From assembly GCA_033063855.1 (NCBI GenBank), contig CP093830.1, positions 10,106,854 to 10,170,853 of the forward strand: a stretch of 64,000 bases of DNA. Direction: 5' to 3'. The stretch comes from Smittia aterrima (Eukaryota > Arthropoda > Insecta > Diptera > Chironomidae). The translations under genes and the position numbers were made by a program. Below the pieces are notes generated by a model that saw only the letters and a list, made by a program, of their open reading frames with translations, was not told the DNA's origin and did no database searches. Below are positions 1 to 12,000 of the stretch, in pieces. Numbering within the stretch: the first letter of the stretch is position 1; the number at the start of each line of letters is the position of its first letter.

Positions 1-2208
1 GCTCAACTTTCTTGATCTGCCATCGGAAAATCGTCTCGTGAAGAACTTGAGCGGTGGACAACAACGTCGAGTTTCTTTCGCTGTTGCTCTCATGCACGAT
101 CCTGAATTGCTTATTCTCGATGAACCAACAGTTGGTGTCGATCCTCTTCTTCGACAGAGCATATGGAATCACTTGGTTCACATCACAAAGGCAGGACAGA
201 AAACTGTTATCATCACGACACATTACATTGAAGAAGCCAGACAAGCTCACACGGTAAACTCTTAAATTGTGATCACTTGAATCTCATTCTAACTTCTCAT
301 TAACTTCAATAGATTGGTCTCATGAGATCAGGACGTCTCTTAGCTGAAGAATCACCGCAAGTTTTGCTCTCCATGTACAGATGTTCAAGTCTTGAAGATG
401 TCTTCTTGAAGTTGTCAAGAAAGCAAGGACAAACACAACAACAAGCGGCGTCAGAGTTAAATATAAGGTGAGTTCATTAAACTTTTTAATTGAAAGATGA
501 AGACTAACTAAACTTTCTTCGATCAGCAATAATATTTCCCTCTCTGCCTTGGCATTCGGAAGCAAAAAGGACAATCCCGTGTACATAAGTCAGGAGAGCG
601 GTGTCATAGGTTTAAATTTTCATCAGAGTAAAGAAGTTTTAATTAGTGATAGTAATGGATCGTCGTATGGAGTAAGTTAATCAAAAACTTTTCTTTCAAA
701 ACTCTTTTAACTAATCTCAACTCATTGCAGCTTAATGGAAGCACGCCTGCTCTTCCTGCTGCTGCTGCTCAAAGTCAATCGGCCATTGACTGCGACGACT
801 GCGGAATCGACATTTGCAATGTAAGTTGAATCATCTCGTGAAGGCAAACATGAAGTAATCTTAAACTTTCCTTTCACTCTAGTTCACAACTAAGGGCAAG
901 ATTCGAGCTCTTCTGCAGAAAAACTTTTTGAGAATGTGGCGTAACGTTGGCGTGATGTTGTTTATTTTCGCTCTTCCTGTTATGCAAGTTATTCTCTTCT
1001 GCTTGGCAATTGGACGTGACCCGACTGGACTTAAACTCGCTATCGTTAACCATGAAATGAACTCGACCTCCGGCGAATGTTATTATGAGAAAGGCTGTTC
1101 GTTCTCGAATCTTTCTTGTCGGTATCTAAGTCATCTCAACTCAAGCATCATACAGGAATATTATGACGACGTGGACTCTGCGAAACAAGCTGTGGCCGAT
1201 GGAAATGCTTGGGGTGCGATGTACTTTACGGAGAACTTTACAGACGCCTTAGTTGCTCGAATCGCTCTTGGACGTGACGCAGATGATGAGACACTTGAAC
1301 AATCGGAGATTCGAGTTTGGTTGGACATGTCAAATCAACAAATTGGAATTTTACTCAATCGAGATCTTCAGTACACGTATCGTTACTTTGCTCAAGATCT
1401 TCTCGAGCAATGCGACAACAATCCAAAGCTTGGTGACGTTCCAATTCAATTCAAAGATCCAATCTACGGAACAAATGAACCTTCATTCACTGACTTCGTC
1501 GCTCCTGGTGTTATCTTGACGTAAGTTTCTCTTCTCTTTGAGTTTCAACAGAAGCCATTAATCAATTTCTAATCCCACAGAATCGTTTTCTTCTTGGCTG
1601 TTGCATTGACGTCATCAGCTTTGATTATTGAACGAACAGAAGGACTTCTTGATCGCTCGTGGGTCGCTGGAGTTACGCCTTTCGAAATTCTTTTGTCTCA
1701 TGTTGTGACGCAGTTCGTTGTCATGTGTGGTCAAACAGCTCTCGTTCTTCTCTTCATGATTGTCGTTTTTGGAGTCACCAACAATGGCGACATCATCCTC
1801 GTAATTATTCTTACAATTCTTCAAGGATTGTGTGGCATGTGCTTCGGCTTTGTCATCTCGGCAATCTGTGAACTCGAGAGAAATGCTATTCAATTGGCTC
1901 TTGGGTCTTTCTATCCAACTCTCTTGCTCTCCGGTGTCATTTGGCCAATTGAAGGAATGCCATATCTTTTAAGGTGAGACAGAAAAAGTTTGATTGAGTT
2001 TGATGAGGTAACAAAAAAGTTTAATTCTTTCAGAAATATTGCTGTTGGGTTGCCATTAACGTTAGCGACGTCTGCACTCCGGTCAATCTTAACTCGCGGC
2101 TGGGGCTTAATGGAATTCGACGTCTACATGGGCTTTGTCGCTACAATCTCTTGGATTGCCCTCTTCCTTGTCATCACAATGATAGCATTGAAACTAAAGC
2201 AAAACTAA
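1..2208 (+). CDS. ABCH/ABCG-type half transporter, 3' part (partial)
   Basis: This is the 3' part of an ATP-driven membrane exporter; the window opens inside the nucleotide-binding domain. Seven exons join in frame: 1-253, 313-467, 527-671, 731-820, 883-1520, 1581-1973 and 2034-2208, giving about 615 visible residues. The first exon carries the ABC signature LSGGQQRR, Walker B (ELLILDEPTVGVD) and the H-loop (TTHYIEE). A linker with a Cys cluster (CDDCGIDIC) follows. The membrane domain then has one helix near 950-1010, a large extracellular loop with Cys and N-glycosylation sites, and about five more helices in exons 6-7. The order NBD then TMD fits insect ABCG/ABCH half transporters, and the linker (GLMRSGRLLAEESP) resembles the ABCH group (fly CG9990/CG11147/CG33970). 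I cannot say which member. Walker A and the true start lie outside the window. ABCH proteins are linked to lipid export to cuticle, but the substrate here is unknown. Confidence 0.88.
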
Positions 2209-2760
2209 GCGACTTTATAATCTTTTTCCTGAAACCAAATTTAAAATATTTTATCACTCAATGACATGACGATGATCGATTTCATTCCACAAGTCCATCG
2301 ACTTTACTGTCTCTCAAAGCAAGAACTCGATGGTGTGCTTTTCTTTAATTTATTAAATCGAAATCATTTTTGCTCAAGCTCCGAAAAATCAGATTTGTCT
2401 TTGAAATTTTCTTCCGTGGGTCAATCGTAGAATGAAATGAAATCAAGTTTAAGGGATGATACGCAATCTTTATTAAGTTTTCTTCCGTTCGTCCTATCGA
2501 GCATCATAACTTTTTTAGTTTTAAGAATCTAAGCAGCGACGAGTCGTCTGACTGAAGAAGACATTTCCATCTTTAAGTGTGAAGGGCCAGAATATTTTCA
2601 CCCGCTGCAACTTCAATCACGGCACACTTCATATCGATTTCGTAGTTAGGCCGAGAAGTTTCTTGCGAATATTATTGGAACAAAAAATTACAAACACTTT
2701 GTAAATATTTAAGACATTCTATTGGAGAAATAAACTTTCAATAATTTTGTATTATTTCAA
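2209..2760 (+). other. 3' untranslated region of the ABC transporter
   Basis: About 520 bp lie between the transporter stop codon and an AATAAA hexamer at 2729-2734. I see no coding potential on either strand. It faces the 3' end of the leucine-rich-repeat gene, whose stop is at 2773-2775, so the two transcripts probably end within tens of bases of each other. Confidence 0.6.
2729..2734 (+). promoter_or_regulatory. polyadenylation signal, ABC transporter
   Basis: Canonical AATAAA, 520 bp after the stop codon. It is followed by a T-rich stretch and sits just before the converging neighbour. Confidence 0.6.
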
Positions 2761-2771
2761 GATTGAGTTGT

Positions 2772-2777
2772 TTTATT
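2772..2777 (-). promoter_or_regulatory. polyadenylation signal overlapping the LRR stop codon
   Basis: On the minus strand the gene ends GAC AAA TAA AAC, so AATAAA overlaps the TAA stop at 2773-2775. The 3' UTR must then be only about 20-30 bases if this hexamer is used. No better signal lies closer than the transporter's 3' end. Confidence 0.5.
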
Positions 2778-3864
2778 TGTCGGCAGTTGTGAATTCTTGA
2801 GTTGCTTCGGGTTCAGTGAAGTGAGATGTTGTTGGCTTCTCCGCAAGGAAGAGTTCAACCTTCTCTGGAATGTTTTTCGTCTCAACGTGATCATCTGGAA
2901 ATTAAAAGTAAATTTATTTTATGATTTCAAAATCGTTGAGGATCTTACCAATGTAGATGAGTTCCATTCCTGTTGGCAGACCTTTTCCGTCGAATGACTT
3001 GATTGGATTGCCCATTAGGTTGAGGAGTTTGAATTTCTTATTGTTCTGGAAGAGTCCAAGAGGAACTTCCTTAATCAAATTACTGTCCAATCGCAATTCC
3101 ATCAACGTTTCGCATCCAGTGAATAAACTAACAGGAAGCTTTTCAATTTGGTTATTTTGTAAATAAATGATTGTGAGGTTGCTTTGCTTGTTGAAGAGAT
3201 TTTCCGGCAGTTCTGTGATGCTATTGTGATCCATATTCAAAAACTCAAGTTTGCTGTTCCCAGTGAAGACATCGCCAGTGATTTTCGTAATTTTGTTCTC
3301 ACTCAAATTAAGTTCTTTGAGTTTCTTAAGCGGAGCGAAAATATTTCCGTTCAATGAAGTTAGAAGATTGTTTTGAAGTTCAAGAGATTTCAGTTGGACG
3401 AGGCCGTTGAACGCTTTTTCGCTTATCTTCGTGAGCTTATTATTATGCAACACGAGAGTTTCCAAGCCAATCGCTCCCATAAATGAATTATCGGCGAATT
3501 CTTCAATTTCGTTCTTCGCTAACCAAACACGCTTCAGATTCTTAGCATTTTTCAGGAAATCGCGATTCCACTTCGTCATACTCGAGTTAAGTAAATCAAG
3601 AATTTCCATGTTCGGGAAAATCGTGAAGATTTGATTTGGCACGACGTGGACAGTCGAACTAATGAACGAAACCATTTTCACGTCAGCATCAGTCTTATTC
3701 GCCATGTGATCGCCACTCTCAATTGTAACTGTCTTTCCTTCGAGGACTTCAACATTACGAAACTCGCAAATGTATCCGAAGATCGCGTTTCTCTTGAAAT
3801 TACATTTCAGCGTCGTGGCAGTTACTGAAGCGATAACCGCACAGAGAATTATTATCAATTTCAT
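2773..3864 (-). CDS. secreted leucine-rich-repeat protein
   Basis: Two exons, 3864-2949 and 2894-2773, join across a 54-bp GT-AG intron to give 345 residues. The start is the ATG at 3864-3862; the longer open frame upstream is 5' flank. Residues 1-18 (MKLIIILCAVIASVTATT) form a signal peptide with no later membrane segment, so the product should be secreted. A short N-terminal cap with two Cys precedes about nine LRRs of roughly 24 residues (pattern LxxLxLxxNxIxxLPxxLF), ending near residue 315. The last exon adds a Thr/Glu-rich tail (HFTEPEATQEFTTADK) and no Cys-rich C-terminal cap. Such proteins usually bind other proteins or microbial surfaces, but I do not recognise a named orthologue. 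A basal promoter is described in the findings. Confidence 0.9.
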
Positions 3865-3896
3865 TTTTTTTTGTCTCCTTGAACTTGAAACTTCTT

Positions 3897-3933
3897 CACT
3901 GACTGAAAGGTAAAACGAGAATGAAATTTTATT
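3897..3933 (-). promoter_or_regulatory. putative core promoter of LRR gene, overlapping upstream gene's poly(A) signal
   Basis: On the minus strand an initiator-like TCAGTG occurs at 3902-3897 (A+1 at 3900), 36 nt before the LRR start codon. An A/T box AATAAAA lies at 3933-3927, about 33 to 28 bp upstream of that A. The same AATAAA at 3933-3928 is the first hexamer after the stop of the zinc-finger gene at 4021, so one element could serve both genes. This is inferred from spacing only. Confidence 0.35.
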
Positions 3934-4020
3934 TTCAGCATCGTGTCTTATCAAAATGTTTTTTTTTTGCTTTCTCGTTCATCATCGTGAGAAGAAATTA
4001 ATTCAAAGAGAATTTTAGAT

Positions 4021-5081
4021 TTAATTTGTTTCTAGAGTTTCGCGATTCGGACAATTTTGTTTTTCGTGTCGAGTTCGTTTAGCGTGATCGCTAAATGCTT
4101 TTCCACAACCTTCATTGCGACAGGCGAAAGGTCGCTCGTGCGTATGAGTCCTTCGGTGTCTTATTAGATGTTGATTCTCATGAAAGGATTTTCCGCATTC
4201 AGGCCAATCGCAGTGATGATTACGAACGTTAAGGTGCTTACATCGAATATGCTTCTTTAAGGCTCCGCTGGTTATCGCTTGATGTGGACAATACTGACAT
4301 TGACTCAGTCTCTTCTTAAGATGAACGATTGCAATGTGAGAACTAAGAAGAACTCTTCTGCTGAAAGTCTTTGAACAATATTGACAAGTCGCTTCTGTCT
4401 TGATGTGGACTCTTTCGTGAGCGTAAAGAGCTTTGAGGTGCGGCAAAACTTTTCCACAGATTGAACAGGGAAAGACTTCAGATTTTGGCGTATGAGCTCG
4501 AACAAAATGGTTTCTAAGTGATTGTTTAGTTTTGAACTTTCCGCCACAGAAATCACAGACAATGATCTCGCTAGGCGAGAGTTGAGTTATGGAAGTGTGA
4601 GACAGGAGCTCGTGTTGGCGTAATCGATACTCGCTTTCTTGTTCCTTCCCACAGTAGCCACAAATCGGTCTGTATCTCTTCTTTTCCTTCTTTGCGGTTG
4701 AAGAACTATTTGCTAAGAAGTTGACGTTTTTCTCTTCTGAATCGTCCTCGGATTTAATCTTCGGGGAATTGCTAATAAATGTTTCTTTCAATTGATTGAA
4801 GACTTTGTTTGCATCTAGACATTTTCGTTTAAAACTTTCTGAATCATTAAGGCAACCGAGACATTTCTCACAAATCAAACTTGGAAAAGACTTGTGATTC
4901 TCAACCTGAAAATAAATAATTGAAATCGACGAGATTTTCATAGAAACGAAATATTTACTTTGATTCCAATGAATGAAAATATTAATTCTGGTATTTTTCC
5001 GCTTCTTTTGAAGATCTTTGTGTACTCAACTTCAGCTTCAGGTTCTAAGCAGAGACGACAAAGCCTGACAAGCGATGACAT
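4021..5081 (-). CDS. ZAD-type C2H2 zinc-finger protein
   Basis: Probable DNA-binding transcription factor of 335 residues. Exons are 5081-4959 and 4905-4021, with a 53-bp intron in phase 0. The first exon starts MSSLVRLCRLCLEPEAE. With exon 2 it forms a ZAD: Cys8 and Cys11 pair with Cys53 and Cys56, the insect dimerisation domain. A charged linker (about residues 85-118) leads to six classic C2H2 fingers from residue 123 onward and a seventh whose last ligand is Cys in place of His (RTRHEKQNC). Finger 6 has an extra residue between its cysteines (CDWPEC), as does the last (CRNEGC). This family is greatly expanded in insects, so no orthologue can be assigned. It lies in tandem with the LRR gene, with stop and next start only about 160 bp apart. 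Confidence 0.92.
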
Positions 5082-6059
5082 TTCTGTAAAAATCTAATAA
5101 CACTCAAATCACTCAACTCCGAAGAAATATTTGTTTTGAAGCTTCTTTCGGTGTTTGAATTGTTGGAAAGGGTGAAAGATATCCGGGTTAGATTAGGAAA
5201 TATCAGACTTAGATTTACAAATACCCGAGTTAGTTTAATTTTGCAATCTAAAAAAATATTTAACAACAGATTTGGATAATTTTTTGATTGTTTTATTGTT
5301 TTTATCGTTTTATCACATTTAAAATATTTTTTTCTTTCTTCTCATAAATTTTTTTTCTTCCTTCTTATACCAAAAGAAAAGCTTTTGTAACCGGTAAAAT
5401 AGAGGAAACTTTTTTGAGATTAGGTAAGAGTTTTTTTTTGTTGCACCGAAGGAAGTCTTTGTAAAAATAGATAATCAAACTTATAACATAATTTCCGGTT
5501 AGGTTCGTGTATTGATGTACGAGCGGGGATCGTCTTTAGTCAACTAGGCAGTTTGATATAAGTTTCTGTCTTAAGCTATCTTTCTTTGTCTTTACGGAGA
5601 AATCTTCTTATAACGTTCACTTACGTTGTGCTGATTGAAGATTTGAAAAGAGTTTTTTTGTTTGTTTGTTGAGGTCGACAACAAGAATTAAATGCCTGGT
5701 CAAACTTTTAAAATTTCGACAGTGAAGAATGTGACGAACGCGAGGGAGGAATAAGAAACTCTTCGGCGAAACGTGAATAACTTTTTTAACCTATCGCAAC
5801 GAAATGGATCGTAAATATCACGAACGAGTCCACTAATTAATTTGCTAATTGTTTCTTTCGCCACAGTTCTTAATTCTATTTTAGAAGAATGAGAAACTTT
5901 CTCTAAGCACGACCACTGACAGTTCACTGAACATTTGTCAAAATTTGGTTTTTAAAACTTCTACAGAAATCGTTGAGTTTATAAAATCTTCAGGAATTGC
6001 CGGAAGTCGTAAAGCAGTTTCTTTTCGCGACAAAAAAACTTAACAGAGAAACATAGTCT
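5082..6059 (-). other. intergenic region and probable Lst2 3' UTR
   Basis: No convincing coding sequence. The part nearer 6059 is probably Lst2 3' UTR. The first minus-strand AATAAA I see is at 5297-5292, which would give a UTR of about 770 nt. The remaining 200 bp would hold the zinc-finger gene promoter. A 75-codon minus-strand frame at 5700-5927 has no recognisable features. Confidence 0.4.
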
Positions 6060-9000
6060 TCAAGCTTCTGTACTTTCACGGACGAAACATTCACGGCATA
6101 CACGAACGGGCTTCGTTAGACCAAATTTAGGCAATGGTCTTTGACTCGAAGAGCAAACGCCGCAGAAAATTCCACCTACAATAAAAAAAATTGGTGTCAT
6201 TCTTGGACAAAGTCATTGTTTCGATGATTGATGAACTTACCGCAGTTCCTACAATGATGACGACGTCTGAATGCTGTGAATTGTGATTCGCAGCTCATAC
6301 ACTTTGGAGCCTGATGATCAGGAATCCATTTAGGTGGCGATTGCGGGTGACTGGTTGATGGTGATGTTGATATGCTGTAATTTCTTCTATTTGATCGACG
6401 ATCTTCATCTTCTTCATCTTGAAGCGCGTGAGATGCTGAAGAAGCATCATCACTCAAACTAATACTGCGTCCCGTCAATCGTGTACCGTAGCGACGCTTT
6501 CGTCGTCTATCGATTTCATTATCGTCTCGCGTCTCAATCATTCCCTCTTCTTGCTCCACCATCTCTTGCTCTTCGAAAACAGCATCGTCGGATTCGGGGT
6601 TGACTTCTTCAGCCGAACAAATGCTTTGCTGTGAGCCAATCGAGCCATGATTGCTGTTAGTCTGTCTGATAACGTTCTCTTCACTGGCACGAAACTCAAA
6701 GAGATCTTGCTGATTATCTTTTGACTTGGTCTCGTCAATAATTGCTGGCTTGTCTTCCTCTTCTTGCGAACAGTTCATAAGAAAGACTGATCTGAGAATT
6801 TGTCTTAAATCTGCGGCGAAATTTGTCTGAAGTTGGTCAGCGACGCCAGCAATACAAACAAACAACCGATGGAGCAAATTTTCCGTTGATCTAAAATTCA
6901 GAAATATAAATATTTAAAAATCATAAACAAAAGCCGACGATGGATTAACTCACTTAAACTTCATTCGACGAGAAACTTCTTTGCATTCTCCTGACGTTGA
7001 TGATGAAGGCGATGACGACGCACTGCTTGACGCACTGGATGATATTGAAGTGTCGTCGCTGCTGCTTGTATTATGCTTTTTGGACTTTCTCTTTCCACTC
7101 TTGTCTTTGCTTCGATGACTAGTGCTTGGAGTTTTACTCGTGCTCGGTTCTACAATCTTTCTAAGGTTTTCCCAGTTTTCGTCGTATTGTCCAGTTAGTA
7201 CGTTTGGATTTTCTTGCTCGGGGCTTCTGTCATTCTCTCCCGTTCCCATGCCACTATCACGATTTGCTGTTGTTTCGGTTGAACTTCCTCCAACCTCTTC
7301 TTGATTATCGGGCGATGATATGATGTTATTTATGAGCGGCGCGACGTTCGGTTGAAGGAGATTACCTAGATTTGTGTTTGGAACGAGATATCCTGTTGCG
7401 CAATCAGCAGTCATCAAATTTTCGTAATTGCTATTTTCCTCCTCAGCTTCATCGTCTGCACCTTCAGCTTCTTCCGCTACCCAATCATCAGTTTTCGATC
7501 CCTTGTCTATCGAATAAAAGTTTTCGTTGCTCTTCTCCGCTGTAATGCTGTCAATGCTGTTCTTATTAACTTCATCTCCACTCGGCACAATTGTCACATT
7601 AGTCGTCGTCGTCACCTTTTGTTCGTCTTGGCACTGAGTAGTGCCTTCGTCAGATGGTGATGACTGAGTCAGGTTAATTTCTTCGTTTGTGCACAGAAGT
7701 TTTTCCAGCTGTAACAGCTCGTTCTTATTTAGAGTTCGAAGGTAATCGCGCATCTTGACCAATAACTTTCGAAAGGGACGAAACATTTCCGACAGCTGAT
7801 CGCTGCTTTGGTCCATATTGAGAGGTCCCTTATTGTATATGATCAAGCCGCTGATAATTGCGAGACGTGGAATGGAGAACATTAGTGATGGATCGTAAGT
7901 ATCGACTTGCTCTTGTTCTAAAATGCCAATTTTCAAAGCTCTTTGAAGTGTTTCCGAAAATAAAACGCAAATCAACTCTTGTATCTCGTGCTCTTGCTTC
8001 GTCTTTACAGTAACCATTGCGCTCACGTAAAGCAATTCAAATTCAGCAAATAGTCGATCGAATATCTTCAGTGATTCGTAAAGCGTTTCTGTTGATTGAT
8101 CGCTGAAATCAAGTCTGAGTATCGGCGAGTTTGGCGTGTTGTTACGAAGGCACTGATCGCGTAACAGGCTCCTAACGTTGTCAAGAGATTTGGTGACTGC
8201 TTTTGCAAGTGGTCGCATCTCTGCACTCTCAATTTCACGATTGAGAATCGCTGAGCCGGCTGATAAACATTCGGCGCCAAACCAGAGTTGACCTGCTAAA
8301 CTTTCTTGTAGAACTTCCTCGGGAAACTTTGCACGGAATGCTCTGCAAGCTCTATCTTCTCCTAAAAGCTCATCCATAATCTGATTTATAATTCCAAGAA
8401 CACGATCCTAGAAAAAAACATAATGACTTGTTGTACTTGAGTTTAAATCAATAAACTTACTTGCTCTTGACGGAGCTTTGATACTAATCGTGAACATCTC
8501 TCTGGCTCGGATCGTCCATCGAAGCTATCTAATTCATTGGCAACGGCTGTTAGACCACGATCTGCATGATAAAATCTCGCTAGCAAAGATTTGTCATCAG
8601 CCTGAAATGTAAAATACCAAAATTTATTTATTAGTTTTCATTTCTCAAGCTCAGCTCACGAAATGTGTTTCAACACATCAATAACTCTCAGCAAGCGTTT
8701 CAAGAGAATTTGCATATCGGTTAGATAATCGTTATCAATGTGCGCAGCGAGCGGCTTTTATTGCTTCTGTGGAAAAACTCTGTTTTCCCCGAAATGCTTC
8801 CTCCAAGTTTTTTCTTTCATTTTGATTTTCAAACAGATCGTGGGAGAATTCTCAAGAAATGAAAGCTGAGCTGCGTTTATTAAAAAACATCATCTTGCAC
8901 AATGAACGTGGAATCTTTTTGCATAATTTCCATGGAGCAACTCGAAATGAAAAGAAGCAAAACATTTATTTGAATGTCAATAAAATGTGAACAAATTGAG

Positions 9001-12000
9001 ATCAAGCTCAATTTCAATTGAGTTTGTAGATCACGGAAAGTTTTTATAAAACGATTTCCCAAGATTAAAACTCTCTGATCGTCACTGATAAGAGTTGTTG
9101 GAAAGTTTGCAAAGCTTCATAAAGTAAAGTCGAAGCTTGTGACTTTCAATCATAGTAAGACTCATGAATAATTCACGAATATTTTCAAATCGACGAATGT
9201 GTGACATCTTCAAACAACAAAGCTACAACGACAATAAAGATAATCGCTACCAAGGAACGCAATCAAATTTAATTGTCCAAAAACAAATCACGCAGCACCT
9301 TCAAGATAGCCAAGGCAAAGTAATTACTCTGGTTTGAACTTCATGGTCAAAGTGCAGCAGCTAGTTTCTTTCCTGTGGTTAACTAGTTGAGCTTTGTAAC
9401 GAGTTGTTACAAGTCTGGCAACGTTGCTTCTTCAATCATTTAATTTCAAATTATTTGTCGCGTTCAAAACAGAAATTTCGCTTTAAACTTTCCACAAACT
9501 GTGACATCAACAATGTGGGTAATTGAACCATCTACGTTAGTGAAAATTACTAGATTGAGTGTTTTTAAAAATTTGAAACTATTTGCGTACTCATCGAGTT
9601 GTTAAATATCAGAGTTGAAACTTATCGCGTCACTGGATTCGTCATCGGAGCGATAGTCAGCGAAAACATTTGCAAGACGACGAATTTGCATCAGTTGTTG
9701 TGAAATTGACACACATGTTGTTACGATATTAACGACCATCTGAGAGTCGCAACATCATTTCGATTAAATCAATAAACGTTTCGGAACAGTCGCCAAAATA
9801 AGCGAACGAGAGAGAGACGACAACGCTTATGGGACGATGATGAGACCTGTTTGTATTTGAGATGTCAACAGATTTTTCTTATTCTTCATTTAAGCTTAGC
9901 ATATGTTCACAGAGAATTTGAATTTGATATCAACTGGATTGACTAGAAGATCGACAGTTGATCTCGAAGGAAACGACGATGGGAATCTCCGACCTTTGCT
10001 CTTTGGCTTTGTTTACTTCTAGAGATTTCACGTCGACTTGATGTTGAATATTTCAGTGTAAGACTTAAAAGATTAAATGGAATGAAACTGATTTTATTAT
10101 TTACCCGAAAGTCTAGATTTCGCTTAGCAAGGGAGGCGCGTGTGTGAGTATCGTGCGCGAGTGGTCATAAACCTGAATGAACCCGACGATAAACAAAACT
10201 GAAATTTGTTCTTTCTTAGTCGCAGGCGCAAGCAAAACCTCGCGAATAAAAAGCGATATCAACAAGTTGCTTCAGGGTAGTATCGGGCATTGCATTCTTA
10301 TTTCTTTCTAGCGTGAAATTGGTTAGCGACACGAGCTTTGCCAAGGAGTCGAGGTCGTCAAGGCTGAAACGTGCAAAATTTTTGTTATGACTTCGCCTCA
10401 ATGACTTCAATTAATTACAAGCCGAGCAACGATGGAGGCGTTAAAAGGGTTTTCGTTTCGTCTTCAACAATAATTCTTCTGTAAATGACGTTGAAAAGTG
10501 AAAGTGCTGTAACATTAAACGCAATTCAATTCAATTTCTAACGAAACAGATTCCAGGTTTGAATTAAAAGCTTTTGTAATTCCATGGAACGCCTTCAATT
10601 AAGCTTTAATTTCTTGATGTTGATTGCAAACAAACGCAAAGACACGGCACTAATAGCGCTAAACATTTTGAATTAACCTTGGACTGCTGAATGGCGATGT
10701 AGCGAACACGAAAGAGGAAGGTTTTTTTGGTAAGAAGATTCTTCTTGTGAGTTTATCGATGTCGCTAACAGGCATCTCAAAAAAGGAAAGTTCATGACTC
10801 TTCGCTGCTCTGTGAAAGGAAACGAGAGTTCAGTTAAAATCCCTTCTTTCCTGCTTCTCAAGTTTCCTAAGCCGATTATTTTACTAAATTTATTCTGAAC
10901 AATGTTCTGTTCACGACAGAAGTGAAGTGAAATTAAAATCTGTTGCATCACAATCACAGACGCTCATTAAACTGTAACACTCGTCAACGGGGGAATGACG
11001 ACGACTATTTTTCTCGGCTTTAGGTTTAATTAAGGTTTTGTTGAAAGTTTGCTTTCGACGTCAGCATTCAAAATAAATTAAGATCGCGTGGATTGTGCTA
11101 TGAACGTGCGAGGAAAATAAAACTGACACCGTTAGATTATTTGAATGTCTCCAAGATTTACTCATTGCCGCCTTGCTTGCTCTATTTTCATGCACTGAAG
11201 ACATTGAGGTTTCCGTCAAGAGGGAAAATTGGAGTAGTAGCTTCAAAGTTTAGCAAACAATGAAAGCAAATATTGCGTTATCTGCTTCATAGCATTTTCA
11301 GAACATTTCGCTCTCGTTTGTGCCTCGATCGCAATGAAAGTCATCAAACAGAGCCATGCCATTCCAATGGCAACCAGCCGAGCAAGGTTTCTTCAATTCC
11401 ATAACAGTTTTCGATTTATGAAAAGAAAAAACAGAACACGAAACGAGAAAATAACAGCAAACTGCTGAAAAAAAGAAAAATTGCGACGCTGTCTGTGAAT
11501 AACCTTGGGGGATTGTGACTGTTGAACGGCAAGCAGGCAGCAATCAACAAGTTAGCAAAGTAAGAGACACAGAGAGTCATACTCATACTTGTCTACTGTA
11601 AAGAGTGATAAAGCTTAAAGTGATAAAGTATAAAGTCACTCACGTACGCATAATCTGATGCGACAGTGATTTCTCAAGCGAACATAAATGTAATTTATTC
11701 ATGGACGATGCGTTTTCAATCTTTTGTGACATGAAGATTATTTTGGCTGGTGTGTGTTCGACAAGAAAGATAAGGCTTTGTAATCACAGATATCGAATCG
11801 AAGGTCGTTGTGTCCATTGACATCTTTAAAGCAGCTCCATTCACTGTTACGACCTCTTTCGTCATTATATTCACACCCACAAAACCAAAACCCGATCTGG
11901 TTTCTTTCGCGGAAATCACTTAGAAAGATCAGTGAAGCTACAACTCACGCTGAATGAATCACCTTCCGCGATTTAACTACAATCGCGACGCAATTACTTT

